From Shewanella dokdonensis (lineage in GTDB: Bacteria; Pseudomonadota; Gammaproteobacteria; Enterobacterales; Shewanellaceae): 64,000 bases of DNA. Below the pieces are notes generated by a model. The model did no database searches and had not been told where the DNA came from. It saw only the letters and a program-made list of their open reading frames with translations. The position numbers and the translations under genes were made by a program. Positions 29,754 through 45,885 of the stretch are shown piece after piece. The DNA lies in contig NZ_CP074572.1 in assembly GCF_018394335.1 (NCBI RefSeq), forward strand, positions 2,108,001-2,172,000, given 5' to 3'. Every line of letters starts with the position of its first letter. Position 1 is the first letter of the stretch.

Positions 29754-30136
29754 CCTAAACGATGAAATTTGTTGTGAGTGTTCACACAGATAGGTTTGTC
29801 TCAAACCGGCATTACGGAAGTGATGTTTGTTCTTTAACAATTTGGAAAGCTGATAGTAGAGATTAAATAGTGATATTTAATCAAAATGAGTTCTCAAAAT
29901 ACTTCAATCAAGTGTTTTGTGATTCTAGTGTTTCAGCGATGAAACACATCAAGGCGAAAGAAAAACCAATATGGGTCGTTGATACGATTCGGACTGGCGA
30001 AGCTAATCGATAGCGTGTCGAAGCCGTTTGTTGAGTGAAGAAGGCGTGTAGTCAACTACATAACTGATGAACGAAACAAACAATAAAGACAGGTCATTGA
30101 GTAGCAAGTCAAAGAGGAAACTCATCCGGGTTGTAT
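29754..30136 (+). other. 16S-23S internal transcribed spacer without tRNA
   Basis: These 383 bases contain no tRNA that I can fold. The boxA copy GTTCTTTAACA is at 29829-29839. A hairpin-like TGTTTCAGCGATGAAACA lies near 29927-29944. The last bases (about 30126-30136) pair with sequence just after the 23S end and form the 23S processing stem. Confidence 0.75.
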
Positions 30137-33021
<2,885 letters not shown>

Positions 33022-33123
33022 ACAACCCAGATGGGTTTTGAAGAAGCTTGAGTGAATGGCAAGGCTTGATTGAAGTAAGAGAACCGTCTACTAACGAAAG
33101 CAGCTTTCCGAATTGACCGAATT

Positions 33124-33242
33124 TGCTTGGTGACAATAGCATTGTGGTCCCACCTGACTCCATCCCGAACTCAGAAGTGAAACACAATCGCGCCGATGGT
33201 AGTGTGGGGTCTCCCCATGTGAGAGTAGGTCATCGCCAAGCG
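33124..33242 (+). rRNA. rrf: 5S ribosomal RNA
   Basis: The 5' TGCTTGGTGA and 3' TCGCCAAGC pair as helix I. The conserved core CCGAACTCAGAAGTGAAAC and GATGGTAGTGTGGGGTCTCC are present. The exact ends are uncertain by a few bases. It lies about 100 bases after the 23S. Confidence 0.93.
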
Positions 33243-33296
33243 CCTATTTTGTCAGATGCGATGCGTCTGGCCGTAAGGATTGGGCTTAGGCCCAGT

Positions 33297-33373
33297 GGGG
33301 TGGTAGTTCAGTTGGTTAGAATACCGGCCTGTCACGCCGGGGGTCGCGGGTTCGAGTCCCGTCCATCCCGCCA
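33297..33373 (+). tRNA. tRNA-Asp (anticodon GTC)
   Basis: This 77-base cloverleaf includes an encoded CCA. Acceptor GGGGTGG pairs with CCATCCC (one G-U pair). The D arm is TAGTTCAGTTGG. The anticodon loop CTGTCAC has GTC, and the T arm is GCGGGTTCGAGTCCCGT. It is the distal gene of the rRNA operon. Confidence 0.96.
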
Positions 33374-33380
33374 CTAATAG

Positions 33381-33415
33381 CAAGGCCTCGTCTATGACGA
33401 GGCCTTTTGCTTTTT
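33381..33415 (+). terminator. Rho-independent terminator of the rRNA operon
   Basis: AGGCCTCGTC (33383-33392) pairs with GACGAGGCCT (33396-33405) around a TAT loop, followed by TTTGCTTTTT. It is a strong terminator directly after tRNA-Asp. Confidence 0.9.
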
Positions 33416-33780
33416 ATCATTCAGTGTTTTTAACGGTGAAGTTAGCAATCAATCAAGTCGCTCGTCTTTGACCGAGTGATATTATTTTGCCTTGCCGTAA
33501 ACACCAGGGAATCTTTAATCAATATTCCCCATATAAACCCTTATTTTGTTAGAACTCACATCCCTGTAACGGCAATTTTATTGATGTTATGTCATCGGAT
33601 GAGTGCTTTTCTTACTTTCTCCTGATTAAAAACTGTTGGCTTCCTGTCCAGCATCAAGTTTTCACTCCAGTTTAGCAGGTTAGAATATTCAAATGTGCAA
33701 CGGCCCGTTGCCTGTTTCAGCTAAATACTGTTGGGGAGCAGAATGCAGCTGAGGTGCCTAACTGTTTTTGGGGAGAACTA
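33416..33780. other. Intergenic region before the aegA-like gene
   Basis: There is no supported gene in these 365 bases. The region is AT-rich. A TTGAT half-site near 33578 is followed by a poor second half, so I do not call an FNR site. A GGGGAG ribosome binding site lies at about 33770-33775. Confidence 0.5.
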
Positions 33781-35751
<1,971 letters not shown>

Positions 35752-35764
35752 TCGCTAGCTCGAA

Positions 35765-35790
35765 ACGGCCCGTATTTACGGGCTGTTTTC
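35765..35790 (+). terminator. Terminator after aegA
   Basis: ACGGCCCGTA (35765-35774) pairs with TACGGGCTGT (35777-35786), one G-U pair, followed by TTTC. Moderate strength. Confidence 0.7.
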
Positions 35791-35902
35791 TTGCGCCATA
35801 CGGTATTGGCTTCTAGCAACGCTCTCCTTTTCATACCCTTATCAGATGATTTAGCGTAACCTTGTGTACGTTGAGGGAATCTGAATATAAGCAGGTGTGT
35901 TA

Positions 35903-37177
35903 ATGAAATTGGAGATGATTTGTACCGGTGAAGAGGTACTTTCCGGACAGATAGTGGATACCAATGCTGCCTGGTTTGCCAATCTGATGATGGAACAAGG
36001 TATAGAAGTGCAGCGCCGGGTCACTGTAGGTGATCGTATGGAAGACCTTATTGCTGTATTCCGTGAGCGCAGCATGCATGCCGATGTGATTTTGGTTAAT
36101 GGTGGATTAGGGCCGACATCGGATGATTTATCCGCCGAGGCAATGGCCAAGGCTAAAGAAGAACCCTTGGTCGAAAATACCATCTGGCGTCAGCGCATTA
36201 CCGACTGGTTTGCCCGAAATAATCGCCCAATGGCCGCCAACAATCTCAAGCAAGCGCTGTTACCAGCATCGGCCATTATGGTTGATAACCCCGTTGGTAC
36301 CGCCTGCGGATTTCGCGTCAAGCTCAATCGGGCCTGGTTGTTCTTTACGCCCGGGGTGCCTTTTGAACTAAAACACATGGTGCAGGAGCAGTTCTTACCC
36401 TTTATCCGTGAAGAATTTGCCATTCAATCCGACATCGCCGTAGAAAAACTGCTGACCATTGGGCACGGTGAATCTTCACTGGCTGCAAAACTGGAACCTC
36501 TGACGTTACCGGATGGCATCACTCTAGGTTACCGTTCAGCGATGCCACACATCGAAATTAAGATTTTTGCCAGAGGACAAACGGCGATTGCCCAGCTGGC
36601 GGATGTGACTGCAAACGTGAAGGCCGCGCTGGGAACCGCCGTCGTGGCCGAAAACCGTCAATCACTGGCGGAAGAGATCCATCAGCGGTTATATCAATCC
36701 GGCTTAAGCCTGAGTGTGGCCGAATCCTGCACTGGCGGCATGATCACCAGCCAGTTAGTTGCCTTCCCGGGAAGTTCTTCCTATTTACATCAGGGCTTAG
36801 TGACCTACTCCAATGAAAGTAAGGTGAAGGTGTTAGGCGTTAAGCCTCAGACACTTGATGACTACGGGGCGGTTTCTATTCCGGTGGTGGAAGAGATGGC
36901 GCGAGGTGCCCGTGAGTTGCTGGACAGTGATTTTGCTCTGGCAACCAGTGGTATTGCTGGGCCTGATGGTGGCACGGTGGAAAAACCAGTTGGCACAGTA
37001 GCTATCGCACTGGCGACCCGTAATGCGGTATATAGCCAGATGATCCTGCTATCTGGCCGTTCACGAGAATTGGTGCGCAGTATTAGCGCCGCGGTAGCTT
37101 ATGACATGTTGCGGCGGGAACTGCTGAATGAAGCGGTCATCGTTGATTACTCCTTCATTCAGCGTTATCCCAAATAA
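35903..37177 (+). CDS. cinA: CinA family protein (nicotinamide mononucleotide deamidase-like)
   Basis: This 424-residue protein starts at ATG 35903 ([12 protein letters not shown]). The N-terminal domain is MoaB/MogA-like ([14 protein letters not shown]), and the C-terminal CinA domain contains [13 protein letters not shown] and [11 protein letters not shown]. Family members hydrolyse NMN to nicotinate mononucleotide or act on ADP-ribose. Two-domain forms are common in this group. It is intact and stands alone. Confidence 0.9.
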   Translation: MKLEMICTGEEVLSGQIVDTNAAWFANLMMEQGIEVQRRVTVGDRMEDLIAVFRERSMHADVILVNGGLGPTSDDLSAEAMAKAKEEPLVENTIWRQRITDWFARNNRPMAANNLKQALLPASAIMVDNPVGTACGFRVKLNRAWLFFTPGVPFELKHMVQEQFLPFIREEFAIQSDIAVEKLLTIGHGESSLAAKLEPLTLPDGITLGYRSAMPHIEIKIFARGQTAIAQLADVTANVKAALGTAVVAENRQSLAEEIHQRLYQSGLSLSVAESCTGGMITSQLVAFPGSSSYLHQGLVTYSNESKVKVLGVKPQTLDDYGAVSIPVVEEMARGARELLDSDFALATSGIAGPDGGTVEKPVGTVAIALATRNAVYSQMILLSGRSRELVRSISAAVAYDMLRRELLNEAVIVDYSFIQRYPK

Positions 37178-37187
37178 TTGGGCTGGT

Positions 37188-37214
37188 GAGTAGTCACTCG
37201 TGCGGTGGCTACTC
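37188..37214. terminator. Hairpin between the converging cinA and DUF1439 genes
   Basis: GAGTAGTCAC (37188-37197) pairs with GTGGCTACTC (37205-37214) with one G-U pair. It lacks a T-tract and overlaps the DUF1439 stop codon, so it may serve both directions weakly. Confidence 0.45.
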
Positions 37215-37742
37215 AAATTGCAGAACCAGCTTGCCCTTTTCTACCTTGATATCCTGGGTGATCTTGGCCAGTTTTGCCTGAGTACTGTTGTGACTATCCA
37301 ATACATACACAGGTTGGTTTTCCAGCAGGGTTCTGGTCATCTCCACTAACTGTGGTGTTACACCGCTAAGTAACTGCTGCAGTTTGGCCGGTGTTGAGGT
37401 TAACTGCAGCAACTGCAGGTCTTTCAGAAAGATGCTATGACTGGAACGGTCATACATCGGCTTGGCCGCAAATGTGGCCTGTAGCTCTGCTCTGAGGGGG
37501 ATGATAGGCGTAGCCAGTTTCACTTCAGCCCTTGCCGTGACGGCCATAACGCCGGGTTTATCCCCAAGGGTGACCGACATGCTGCGCAGTCCCATCGACA
37601 GTGCCGATGAGCCTTCTTTTAGCTGATATTGTTTGGCGAGCTTATCGTTAAGATAGTGCTCGACTTGTTGCTCGCTGATACTGTATTGGCTGGCACAACC
37701 CGCCAAATACAGTATCGCGACTAATAACAGTAAGTATTTCAT
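37209..37742 (-). CDS. DUF1439 family lipoprotein (YceB-like)
   Basis: This 177-residue protein starts at ATG 37742 ([18 protein letters not shown]), with lipobox Cys16. The body matches the DUF1439 group of outer-membrane lipoproteins with a beta-sheet-rich lipid-binding-like fold. The function is unknown. The start codon overlaps the ppc stop codon (ATGA), so it is translationally coupled to ppc. Confidence 0.78.
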   Translation of the reverse strand: MKYLLLLVAILYLAGCASQYSISEQQVEHYLNDKLAKQYQLKEGSSALSMGLRSMSVTLGDKPGVMAVTARAEVKLATPIIPLRAELQATFAAKPMYDRSSHSIFLKDLQLLQLTSTPAKLQQLLSGVTPQLVEMTRTLLENQPVYVLDSHNSTQAKLAKITQDIKVEKGKLVLQFE

Positions 37743-40384
37743 CAACCTGTGTTCCTCATCCCGGCGGCAACACCGGCAATTGTCAGCATTAATGCAAGTT
37801 CCAGCGTTGCTGAGGTTTGCGCTTCTTTGCGAGTCCGCCGCAATAACTCGGCTTGCAGGAAGTTTAACGGGTCTATGTAGGGGTTACGCAGCTTGATGGA
37901 TTCACGGTTCCACGGGGTATGCGCCATGAGCGTATTACTTTCTGTCAGTTCCAATACCACCTTAATGCCCAGTTGTAACCGTTCGATCAGTGCATCGCCT
38001 AGGTGGTGTAGTGCTGGCGGTACCAAACAGGTTTCATAATAACGCGCGAGATTGGGTTCAGCTTTGGCGTAGACCATCTCCATCATAGAGATCCGGGTGC
38101 GGAAAAATGGCCAACGCTGTTCCATCTCTTGCAGCAGCGCTTTTTCGCCACGGTCGATAGCAGCTTGTAACGACTCACCGGCACCGAGCCAGGCGGGTAA
38201 CATCAAGCGATTTTGTGACCAGGCGAAGATCCACGGGATCGCTCGCAGACTTTCGATGCCACCGTCAACCCGACGTTTGGCCGGACGACTGCCAAGTGGC
38301 AACTTCCCGAGTTCCACTTCTGGCGTAGCCGCGCGGAAATAGGCAACAAAGTCCGGATCTTCACGCACTACTTTGCGATAAGCGGCCACGGAATCGGTGG
38401 CAATTCGTTCCATGCACTCACGCCATTGCGGTTCGGGTTCTGGTGGTGGCAGTAAGGTAGCTTCCATGACGGCTGAGGTATAGAGCGCCAGCGATTGCAC
38501 TGCCTGTTTGGGCAAGCCAAACTTAAAGCGGATCATCTCCCCTTGTTCGGTGACGCGGATCCGGCCATCAACAGAGCCTGGCGGTTGCGACAGAATGGCA
38601 TCATGTGCTGGTGCGCCGCCGCGGCCTACAGTACCACCGCGGCCATGGAACAGTATCAACTTGACGCCAGCATTACGACAGACGGCAACCAACTGTTCCT
38701 GTGCTCGATACTGCGCCCAGGCCGCGGCCATCACCCCGGCATCCTTAGCGGAATCGGAGTAGCCGATCATCACTTCCTGAGTGCCTTGGGTATAGCCACG
38801 ATACCAGTCAATATTCAGCAAGGAGGTCATGCAACTGGCGGCATGATTCAAATCTTCTAAGGTTTCAAACAGCGGTACGACTCGCATTGGATGTGGGCAG
38901 CCGGTTTCCTTTAATAGCAGTAACACTGCCAGTACATCGGATGGTTTGCCCGCCATTGAGATCACATAAGAACCGAGCGCCTGGGCTGGTTGTTGGGCGA
39001 TAAGCCGACAAGTTGCCAGCACCTCGGCAACGTTTTCCGATGGTTGCCAGTTGACCGGTAGCAGTGGTCGACGACTGCTCAGTTCCTTCAGTAAAAATCC
39101 CTGTCTTTCCGATTCGCCCCAATGGGCATAATCACCGATCCCCAAGTAACGGGTGAGTTCGCCTAGCACTTCGGCGTGTCTGGCGGCATCCTGACGAATA
39201 TCCAGCTTGAGCATGTGGATGCCAAAGCAAAGACGCCGCAACATATCTAGTAATAAACCATTAGCAATCAATCGCATACCACAATCACACAGGCTGCGAT
39301 ATAACAGCATTAGCGGTGCTTGTAGATCGGCTTTGTGCCAGATGATGCTGCTGTAGTCCACTTCTGGTTGGTGGCCAGCAATGCGGGCATTGAGGAAGTC
39401 GATGGTGTTGCGCAGTTTCTGGCGTAAGTCGCGCAGGACATCGCGATAAGGCTCGCGGCTGTTATGGGTATAAGCCATCAGTTCGTCATTGGCATCTTCC
39501 ATCGACAACTCAGCCACTAACTCCACCACATCTTTCAGGTGTAACCGCGCGGCGGCGTGGCGATTGCGATCCAGCACTTCCTGGGTGACTTTGGCGGTGA
39601 CAAACGGGTTGCCATCGCGATCGCCGCCCATCCAGCTGGAGAATCTTACCGGCGCGATATCAATCGGTAGTTGGGTGCCGGTACGTTCCTCTATCTGATC
39701 ATTTAGCTGTCGCAAAAAGTCCGGCACTGCTTGCCACAGCGACGCTTCAATGGTTGCCAGTCCCCAGCGGGCCTCATCTACTGGTGTCGGACGCACGCTA
39801 CGGATTTCGTTAGTATGCCAGATCTGTGACACCAGTTGTCGCAGCCGTAATGTCAGCTGTTTCATCTCTCGCTGGCCGAGCTTATCGTTTTCTAGGGCCG
39901 CCAGACAGTCAACCACCGCAGCATATTTTTGGATCAATGTGCGCCGTGAGATCTCAGTGGGATGTGCCGTGAGAACTAGATCTATGTCCATAGTTTTCAG
40001 GCAATCGAGCATCTGCTGCTGATCGATTGGCCCGTTGAGCATGCGCCCAAGTAGTAATTCAACCGGATCGGGCACACATACCAACTCATCACAATTGCGG
40101 CTGATACTGTGGAACTGTTCGGCGATGTTGGCCAGATTGAGAAACTGGTTAAAGGCTTTGGCTACCGGAACTAACTCGTCATCGGGCAGCGCATTGAGCA
40201 GTTCTAGCATCTGTTCGCGGGCGGCGCTGTCACCATTACGGGAACGTTTAGCCAACTGGCGGATCTGTTCGACTTTCTCCAAGAACGGTTCACCCAGATG
40301 ATCACGCATGGTGTCGCCAAGGATCTGCCCCAGTTTACTGACATTGGCCCGTAGTGAAGCGTACATATCGGTCGTTTGTTCCAT
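37742..40384 (-). CDS. ppc: Phosphoenolpyruvate carboxylase
   Basis: This enzyme carboxylates phosphoenolpyruvate to oxaloacetate, refilling the TCA cycle. It has 880 residues (E. coli 883). The signatures are [41 protein letters not shown] (catalytic) and the C-terminal GMRNTG. I start it at ATG 40384 ([15 protein letters not shown]) because GGGAG precedes it by 7 bases. An upstream in-frame ATG at 40396 would add MGAT. It is intact despite its length. It is transcribed with DUF1439 and convergent with cinA. Confidence 0.97.
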   Translation of the reverse strand: MEQTTDMYASLRANVSKLGQILGDTMRDHLGEPFLEKVEQIRQLAKRSRNGDSAAREQMLELLNALPDDELVPVAKAFNQFLNLANIAEQFHSISRNCDELVCVPDPVELLLGRMLNGPIDQQQMLDCLKTMDIDLVLTAHPTEISRRTLIQKYAAVVDCLAALENDKLGQREMKQLTLRLRQLVSQIWHTNEIRSVRPTPVDEARWGLATIEASLWQAVPDFLRQLNDQIEERTGTQLPIDIAPVRFSSWMGGDRDGNPFVTAKVTQEVLDRNRHAAARLHLKDVVELVAELSMEDANDELMAYTHNSREPYRDVLRDLRQKLRNTIDFLNARIAGHQPEVDYSSIIWHKADLQAPLMLLYRSLCDCGMRLIANGLLLDMLRRLCFGIHMLKLDIRQDAARHAEVLGELTRYLGIGDYAHWGESERQGFLLKELSSRRPLLPVNWQPSENVAEVLATCRLIAQQPAQALGSYVISMAGKPSDVLAVLLLLKETGCPHPMRVVPLFETLEDLNHAASCMTSLLNIDWYRGYTQGTQEVMIGYSDSAKDAGVMAAAWAQYRAQEQLVAVCRNAGVKLILFHGRGGTVGRGGAPAHDAILSQPPGSVDGRIRVTEQGEMIRFKFGLPKQAVQSLALYTSAVMEATLLPPPEPEPQWRECMERIATDSVAAYRKVVREDPDFVAYFRAATPEVELGKLPLGSRPAKRRVDGGIESLRAIPWIFAWSQNRLMLPAWLGAGESLQAAIDRGEKALLQEMEQRWPFFRTRISMMEMVYAKAEPNLARYYETCLVPPALHHLGDALIERLQLGIKVVLELTESNTLMAHTPWNRESIKLRNPYIDPLNFLQAELLRRTRKEAQTSATLELALMLTIAGVAAGMRNTG

Positions 40385-40485
40385 TGTGGCTCCCATTCCC
40401 CAAAAATGTGTGGCTGTTGCCGCTCGTCACCATACCCAGCGGACACCCTAGCCGTCAACGCGCTGATGTTGCTTTGTTGCTTATC

Positions 40486-41636
40486 TTATTCGATGCAGGC
40501 GTGGTAAATCAGCTGTTTTAACAGAGAGATAGTTGGTTTGACCTGCGCCAGATCCAAAAATTCATCCGGTTGGTGCGCCTGGTCGATGCTGCCCGGCCCC
40601 AGCACCAAAGTATGACAGCCGAGGCTGCGAATATAGGGTGCCTCAGTGGCATAATTCACCACTTCAGGGGCGTTGCCAGACAGTTTGGCTACTAACTGAC
40701 TCCAGGCCGAGTTTGCGGTATCCGCGAAAGGTTCGGCACCAGGATACAAGGTACTGATGCTGATGGCTCCGGGATATTTTTCACTGATAGGCAGCAGATA
40801 CTGCTGTGTCATCAGTTGCAGATCGGCGATGGCAATACCGGGCAAGGGGCGGATATCCATGTGCAGCTCACAGCAGCCACAGATCCGGTTGGCGGCATCA
40901 CCGCCGTGGATATGGCCGAAATTCATGGTTGGGTAAGGCACGCTAAAAGCGTTTTCCCGATAATTGTCGGCCAGATGTTGTTTTAATTTCAGTAACTGTC
41001 CGATGACCTGATACATGATGTCGATGGCATTTAGCCCTTTCGACGGATCGGACGAATGACCGCTGCGACCCGTTATGCGGATCCCTTGCGCCAGATGGCC
41101 TTTATGCATATAGACCGGCCGCAGGCTGGTTGGCTCTCCGATGATGGCATACTCGGGGCGAATGGCGGCGTTAGCGGCAAACGTCTTGGCGCCACTCATG
41201 GTGGTTTCTTCATCAGCACTGGCAAGGATATACAATGGCCGTTTGAATTGTGATAACGGCATATCTTTAAGGGCTTCGAGGATCAGTGCAAAAAAGCCTT
41301 TCATGTCGCAGGTGCCCAGCCCGTACCAGCGGCCATCTTTCTCTGTCAGCGTAAACGGATCCTGATGCCAACGGCCATCATCAAATGGGACAGTATCGGT
41401 ATGCCCAGCCAGTAACAGGCCACCGCTGCCAGCGCCTAACGATGCCAGCAAATTATATTTGTTACGGCTATTGGCCACCGCCTGTTGTTGGCACTGAAAC
41501 CCTAGTTCGGTAAACCAGTTACTGAGTAGATCGAGTACTCCCTTGTTGCTTTGATCCTGGTCAGCTTCTATCGCGCTGATGGAGGGGATGCGATAAGTGC
41601 GCTGAAGCTGTGCTTAAGTTCCGGTAGCTTGGTCAT
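40486..41636 (-). CDS. argE: Acetylornithine deacetylase, frameshifted in a C-run
   Basis: ArgE hydrolyses N-acetylornithine to ornithine with two metal ions. The C-terminal 330 residues include the metal-site motifs GHTDTVPFDD and ADEETTMSGA. The N-terminus is in another frame. From ATG 41636 (MTKLPELKHSFSALIAS) the frame breaks at the run 41584-41587 (G4 on the plus strand, C4 on the coding strand). Adding one gives ALIASPSISAIEADQDQSN, and the total becomes 383 residues, exactly as in E. coli. It is divergent from argC across a probable ArgR operator. Confidence 0.92.
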
Positions 41637-41648
41637 AATTCCGCCAAA

Positions 41649-41670
41649 AATAGTTAAAATAACTATTCAC
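41649..41670. promoter_or_regulatory. Probable ArgR operator (ARG box) between argE and argC
   Basis: A perfect 8-base inverted repeat AATAGTTA-AAA-TAACTATT (41649-41667) continues to CAC. The ATTCA half matches the ARG-box consensus well, the other half less so. It sits 13 bases upstream of argE on the divergent region shared with argCBFGH. ArgR would repress both operons when arginine is plentiful. This is inferred from position and partial match. Confidence 0.5.
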
Positions 41671-41892
41671 ATATATTGCATAAATAAACTAGTGTGGTAG
41701 TCTAGCAAACAGCTGAGACTGGTGTCATCAGGTAAACGCAGACCCCAGCCTAAAATACCCTGTTTGTGCTCATTATTGAGCTTAATACAGATAAAAGCTG
41801 CAGATAATCCCAGCAGCGTTAAACTTGTCATCAGGCATTCTGCCCGGGCACGACTTTAGCCCTTCCTTTTGACTAGATATAGATTTGAGATC

Positions 41893-42873
41893 ATGAAAAA
41901 TATTGCCATTATCGGTGCCAGTGGCTACACCGGAGCCCAGATAACCGCGTTGATTGAAAATGACCCCGGGCTCAGTGTGCAGGGATTGTATGTTTCTGAA
42001 AATAGCCTCGACAAAGGCAAAGCGTTAGCTGACCTTTATCCAGTATATCAACACATTCCCTATGTCTTGCAGCCGCTAACTGCAGCCGCTAAAGCGCAGA
42101 TCGTTGCCGAATCCGCTGCGGTGGTGCTAGCAACGGAACATGCCGTCAGTCTGGAACTGGCCGCATGGTTCTACCAGCAAGGGCTGAGCGTGTTTGACCT
42201 CAGTGGCGCCTATCGTTTTGCTGACGCTGCGCAATACCCTAAATGGTATGGCTTTGAACACACACAGCCTGAAGTATTAGCGCAGGCGGTTTACGGTTTG
42301 GCTGAGTGGAATGCTGACAAGATTGCCGCGACACGCATGATTGCGGTGCCTGGCTGTTATCCAACCGCATCCTTATTAGCGTTGAAACCCGTGAAATCTC
42401 TGCTCACCGCTAATTGGCCGGTGATCAATGCCGTCAGTGGGGTGACGGGTGCCGGCCGCAAGGCGCAGTTACATACCAGTTTTTGCGAAGTAAGCCTGAC
42501 GCCTTATGGTGTGCTCGGCCATCGCCATCAACCAGAAATTGCCACTCATCTGGGGCAGCAAGTAATTTTTACGCCGCATCTGGGCAATTTTAAGCGGGGC
42601 ATTCTGGCAACCATTACCGCGCAACTGCAGCCTGGAACCACCACTGAACAAGTAGCTCAGGCCTATAGCATTTACGATGATTCACCGCTGGTAAAGGTCA
42701 ACCATAATCGCTTCCCGAAAGTTGATGATGTGGTGTTGACACCTAACTGCCATATCGGCTGGAAGTTTGATGAGGCGAGTGGTTATCTAGTGGTAGCGAG
42801 TGCTATCGACAATTTGATGAAAGGTGCTGCTAGCCAGGCGCTGCAGTGCATAAAGATTCATTTTAATCTTTGA
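41893..42873 (+). CDS. argC: N-acetyl-gamma-glutamyl-phosphate reductase
   Basis: This 326-residue enzyme starts at ATG 41893 ([14 protein letters not shown]). It has the NADP-binding GASGYTGAQ, the catalytic Cys in VPGCYPTAS, and GHRHQPEI. It reduces acetylglutamyl phosphate to the semialdehyde, the third step of arginine synthesis. An upstream in-frame ATG at 41869 would add eight residues with no support. It is the first gene of argCBFGH. Confidence 0.95.
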   Translation: MKNIAIIGASGYTGAQITALIENDPGLSVQGLYVSENSLDKGKALADLYPVYQHIPYVLQPLTAAAKAQIVAESAAVVLATEHAVSLELAAWFYQQGLSVFDLSGAYRFADAAQYPKWYGFEHTQPEVLAQAVYGLAEWNADKIAATRMIAVPGCYPTASLLALKPVKSLLTANWPVINAVSGVTGAGRKAQLHTSFCEVSLTPYGVLGHRHQPEIATHLGQQVIFTPHLGNFKRGILATITAQLQPGTTTEQVAQAYSIYDDSPLVKVNHNRFPKVDDVVLTPNCHIGWKFDEASGYLVVASAIDNLMKGAASQALQCIKIHFNL

Positions 42874-42910
42874 TTTAATCGACCCTTGAGGCATTTTGAG
42901 AGTTTTCTTT

Positions 42911-43693
42911 ATGAGCACAAATGACAGTGTGTTGGTTCTGAAAGTCGGTGGCGCGTTGATGCAGTGCGAGATGGGCATGGCACGACTGATGGAAACGGCT
43001 GCCAAGATGTTGTCCCAGGGACAGAAAGTGGTACTGGTTCACGGCGGCGGCTATTTGGTGGACGAACAGTTACAGGTGAATGGCATGGAAACCGTTAAGT
43101 TGGACGGCTTGCGTGTCACCCCTGCTGAGCAAATGCCCATCGTTGTTGGAGCTTTAGCTGGCACCTCTAACAAAATTTTGCAAGCTGCCGCGGTAAAAGC
43201 CGGGATTGTGGCCGTGGGCATGAGTCTGGCAGACGGTCATCTGGTGGATGCACGTATTAAAGATGAACGCCTTGGCTTGGTGGGCGAAGTGTCACCTAAA
43301 GATGGTACATATATCAATTTTGTGCTGGCACAAGGTTGGATGCCAATCGTCAGTTCTATCGCTGTGTCAACAAGCGGCGATTTGCTGAACGTGAATGCTG
43401 ATGAAGCCGCTACCGTACTGGCAAAACTCGTGGGCGGTAAGCTGGTATTGCTATCTGACGTATCTGGCGTCTTGGACGGTAAAGGCCAGTTAATTCCACA
43501 ACTGAATCGCGAACAGATCCAACAGCTGGTAAAGCAGGGCGTTATCGAAAAAGGCATGAAAGTTAAAGTAGAAGCTGCGCTAGATGTGGCGGAGCAGATG
43601 GGGCAACCGGTACAGGTAGCCTCATGGCGGGATGCAGCCCAGTTGGCTGCCCTTGCCCGGGGAGAGAACATCGGAACCCAAATTCAACCGTAA
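42911..43693 (+). CDS. argB: Acetylglutamate kinase
   Basis: This 260-residue amino acid kinase starts at ATG 42911 (MSTNDSVLVLKVGGAL). It has KVGGALM and LVHGGGYLVDEQL, and SLADGHLVDARI. It phosphorylates N-acetylglutamate. It has no regulatory N-terminal extension, as in E. coli-type arginine-insensitive kinases. In this family arginine control often acts on the first step, but no argA is in this window. It follows argC by 37 bases. Confidence 0.95.
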   Translation: MSTNDSVLVLKVGGALMQCEMGMARLMETAAKMLSQGQKVVLVHGGGYLVDEQLQVNGMETVKLDGLRVTPAEQMPIVVGALAGTSNKILQAAAVKAGIVAVGMSLADGHLVDARIKDERLGLVGEVSPKDGTYINFVLAQGWMPIVSSIAVSTSGDLLNVNADEAATVLAKLVGGKLVLLSDVSGVLDGKGQLIPQLNREQIQQLVKQGVIEKGMKVKVEAALDVAEQMGQPVQVASWRDAAQLAALARGENIGTQIQP

Positions 43694-43706
43694 GTAAGGA
43701 TTAGTT

Positions 43707-44612
43707 ATGAAGCACCTGTTGTCCCTTAAAGACCTGAGCCAATCGCAACTGTTGGCATTGCTGGATCTCGCCGTAAAGATCAAGGCCAGCCCAGCCGAAT
43801 ACCGTCATGCACTCGATGGCAAGAGTGTGGTGATGCTGTTCGAAAAGCCCTCATTGCGTACCCGAGTAAGCTTTGATATCGGTATCAACAAGCTCGGTGG
43901 TCACTGTGTCTACATGGATCAGCAAAATGGTGCTTTAGGTAAACGGGAATCCGTGCGTGACTTTGCTGGCAACATTTCACAATGGGCGGATGCCATTGTC
44001 GCGCGGACCTTCAGCCATGTGACGGTGGAAGATCTGGCTGAATACGCCACAGTGCCAGTGATTAACGCCTTGTCGGATCTGTATCACCCCTGTCAGGTGC
44101 TGGCCGATTTTCTGACCCTCAAGGAAGCCACTGGCAGTCTGCAAGGGCTAAAACTGGCTTACATTGGTGATGGTAACAATGTGACTAACTCTCTGATGCT
44201 GGGGGCCGCAATCCTTGGTGCTCAGATGACGGTCATCTGTCCAGAAGGGCATTTCCCTGACGGTTTTGCTGTGACTCAAGCGCAGCAATTGGCGGCAGTT
44301 CACGGCGGCAGTTTATTGCTAACACCGGATGTGAGTGCACTCGAAGGCGCAGATGCGGTCTACACTGATACATGGATCTCCATGGGTGACAGCACCAAAT
44401 TGTCAGATATTGCCGTCAAGTTTGCGCAATATCAGGTGTCAAAAGAACTGATGGAAAAATATAAGGTCAAGTATTTCATGCATTGCTTGCCCGCTCACAG
44501 AGGGGTAGAGGTGACGGATGAAGTCATGGACGGTGAAGGTTCGTTGATCCTGCAGCAGGCACAAAACCGGATGCACGCCCAAAATGCGGTACTTGTTACT
44601 CTGTTAAGTTGA
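43707..44612 (+). CDS. argF: Ornithine carbamoyltransferase
   Basis: This 301-residue enzyme combines ornithine with carbamoyl phosphate to form citrulline. Visible motifs are SLRTRVSFD (carbamoyl phosphate), HPCQVLADF and HCLPAHRG (ornithine site). It is shorter than E. coli ArgF (334), a length usual for the other bacterial subgroup. The start ATG 43707 has AAGGA upstream, 13 bases after argB. It is intact. Confidence 0.95.
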   Translation: MKHLLSLKDLSQSQLLALLDLAVKIKASPAEYRHALDGKSVVMLFEKPSLRTRVSFDIGINKLGGHCVYMDQQNGALGKRESVRDFAGNISQWADAIVARTFSHVTVEDLAEYATVPVINALSDLYHPCQVLADFLTLKEATGSLQGLKLAYIGDGNNVTNSLMLGAAILGAQMTVICPEGHFPDGFAVTQAQQLAAVHGGSLLLTPDVSALEGADAVYTDTWISMGDSTKLSDIAVKFAQYQVSKELMEKYKVKYFMHCLPAHRGVEVTDEVMDGEGSLILQQAQNRMHAQNAVLVTLLS

Positions 44613-44645
44613 TGGCCAACGGCCTTTTAATCCAGGAAATATAAG

Positions 44646-45872
44646 ATGTCTATTGCACAGAAAAACACTCAAGTGAAAAAAGTGGTGCTGGCTTACTCTG
44701 GTGGTTTGGACACCTCGGCCATCATCCCATGGCTGAAAGAAAACTATAATAACTGCGAAATTGTGGCCTTTTGTGCCGATATCGGTCAGGACCCAGCAGA
44801 GCTGGTGGGCTTGACTGAAAAGGCGCTGGCATCAGGCGCATCTGAGTGCCATATCGTCGATTTGAAAGAAGAATTTGTTAAAGATTACATCTACCCAACC
44901 ATCGCCACAGGTGCCATTTACGAAGGAACTTATCTACTGGGTACTTCTATGGCGCGCCCCATTATCGCTAAGGCGCAGGTTGAAGTTGCCCGTAAAGTAG
45001 GTGCTGATGCGCTGGCGCACGGTTGTACCGGTAAAGGTAACGACCAGGTGCGGTTTGAAGGCTGTTTTGCTGCTTTGGCGCCGGATCTGAAAGTGATTGC
45101 CCCGTGGCGGGAATGGACCATGCAGAGTCGTGAAGACCTGCTGGCCTATCTGGCGGAACGCCATATCAAAACTACCGCGTCAGCAACCAAGATCTATAGC
45201 CGTGACGCTAACGCTTGGCACATCTCTACCGAAGGCGGTGAGCTGGAAAGCCCATGGAACGAGCCTAGCAAAGCAGTGTGGACTTGGACCGTTGAACCAG
45301 AAGACGCCCCAGATGCACCTGAATATGTCACTGTAGAAGTGAAAGATTGCCGTGTGACCGCGGTTAATGGTGAACAATTAGCACCTTATGCCGCCTTGGT
45401 GAAGCTCAACGAAATCGCTGCGGCTCATGGTGTTGGCCGTGTCGATATCACCGAAAACCGGCTGGTGGGCATGAAATCTCGTGGCTGCTATGAAACACCC
45501 GGCGGCACTGTGATGATGGCCGCGTTGCGTGCTGTCGAAGAGTTGGTACTGGACAAGACCAGTCGCGCCTGGCGTGAACAAGTTGCGGCGCAGATGGCGC
45601 ACCTGGTGTATGACGGCCGCTGGTTTACCCCGCTGTGTGGTTCGCTGCTAGCCGCTTCTGAAGCGCTGGCGAAAGATGTTAACGGCGAAGTGGTGATCAA
45701 GCTTTATAAAGGTCAGGCGACTCCAGTGAAAAAACGCTCGCCTAACAGCCTCTACTCAGAAGCATTTGCCACCTTTGGTGAAGATACTGTGTACGACCAG
45801 AAACATGCAGAAGGCTTTATCCGTTTGTATTCTCTGGCAAGCCGTATTCGCGCCATCAACAGCAATAAGTAA
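44646..45872 (+). CDS. argG: Argininosuccinate synthase
   Basis: This 408-residue enzyme joins citrulline and aspartate with ATP. The nucleotide-binding AYSGGLDTS and [13 protein letters not shown] are present, plus RGCYETPGG. It is intact. It lies 33 bases after argF. A hairpin separates it from argH. Confidence 0.96.
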   Translation: MSIAQKNTQVKKVVLAYSGGLDTSAIIPWLKENYNNCEIVAFCADIGQDPAELVGLTEKALASGASECHIVDLKEEFVKDYIYPTIATGAIYEGTYLLGTSMARPIIAKAQVEVARKVGADALAHGCTGKGNDQVRFEGCFAALAPDLKVIAPWREWTMQSREDLLAYLAERHIKTTASATKIYSRDANAWHISTEGGELESPWNEPSKAVWTWTVEPEDAPDAPEYVTVEVKDCRVTAVNGEQLAPYAALVKLNEIAAAHGVGRVDITENRLVGMKSRGCYETPGGTVMMAALRAVEELVLDKTSRAWREQVAAQMAHLVYDGRWFTPLCGSLLAASEALAKDVNGEVVIKLYKGQATPVKKRSPNSLYSEAFATFGEDTVYDQKHAEGFIRLYSLASRIRAINSNK

Positions 45873-45885
45873 GTCTGTGATTTAT

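Noticed and set aside
33560..33600. FNR or CRP site before aegA
   Set aside because: Only one half-site (TTGAT) is present; the second half does not match either consensus.
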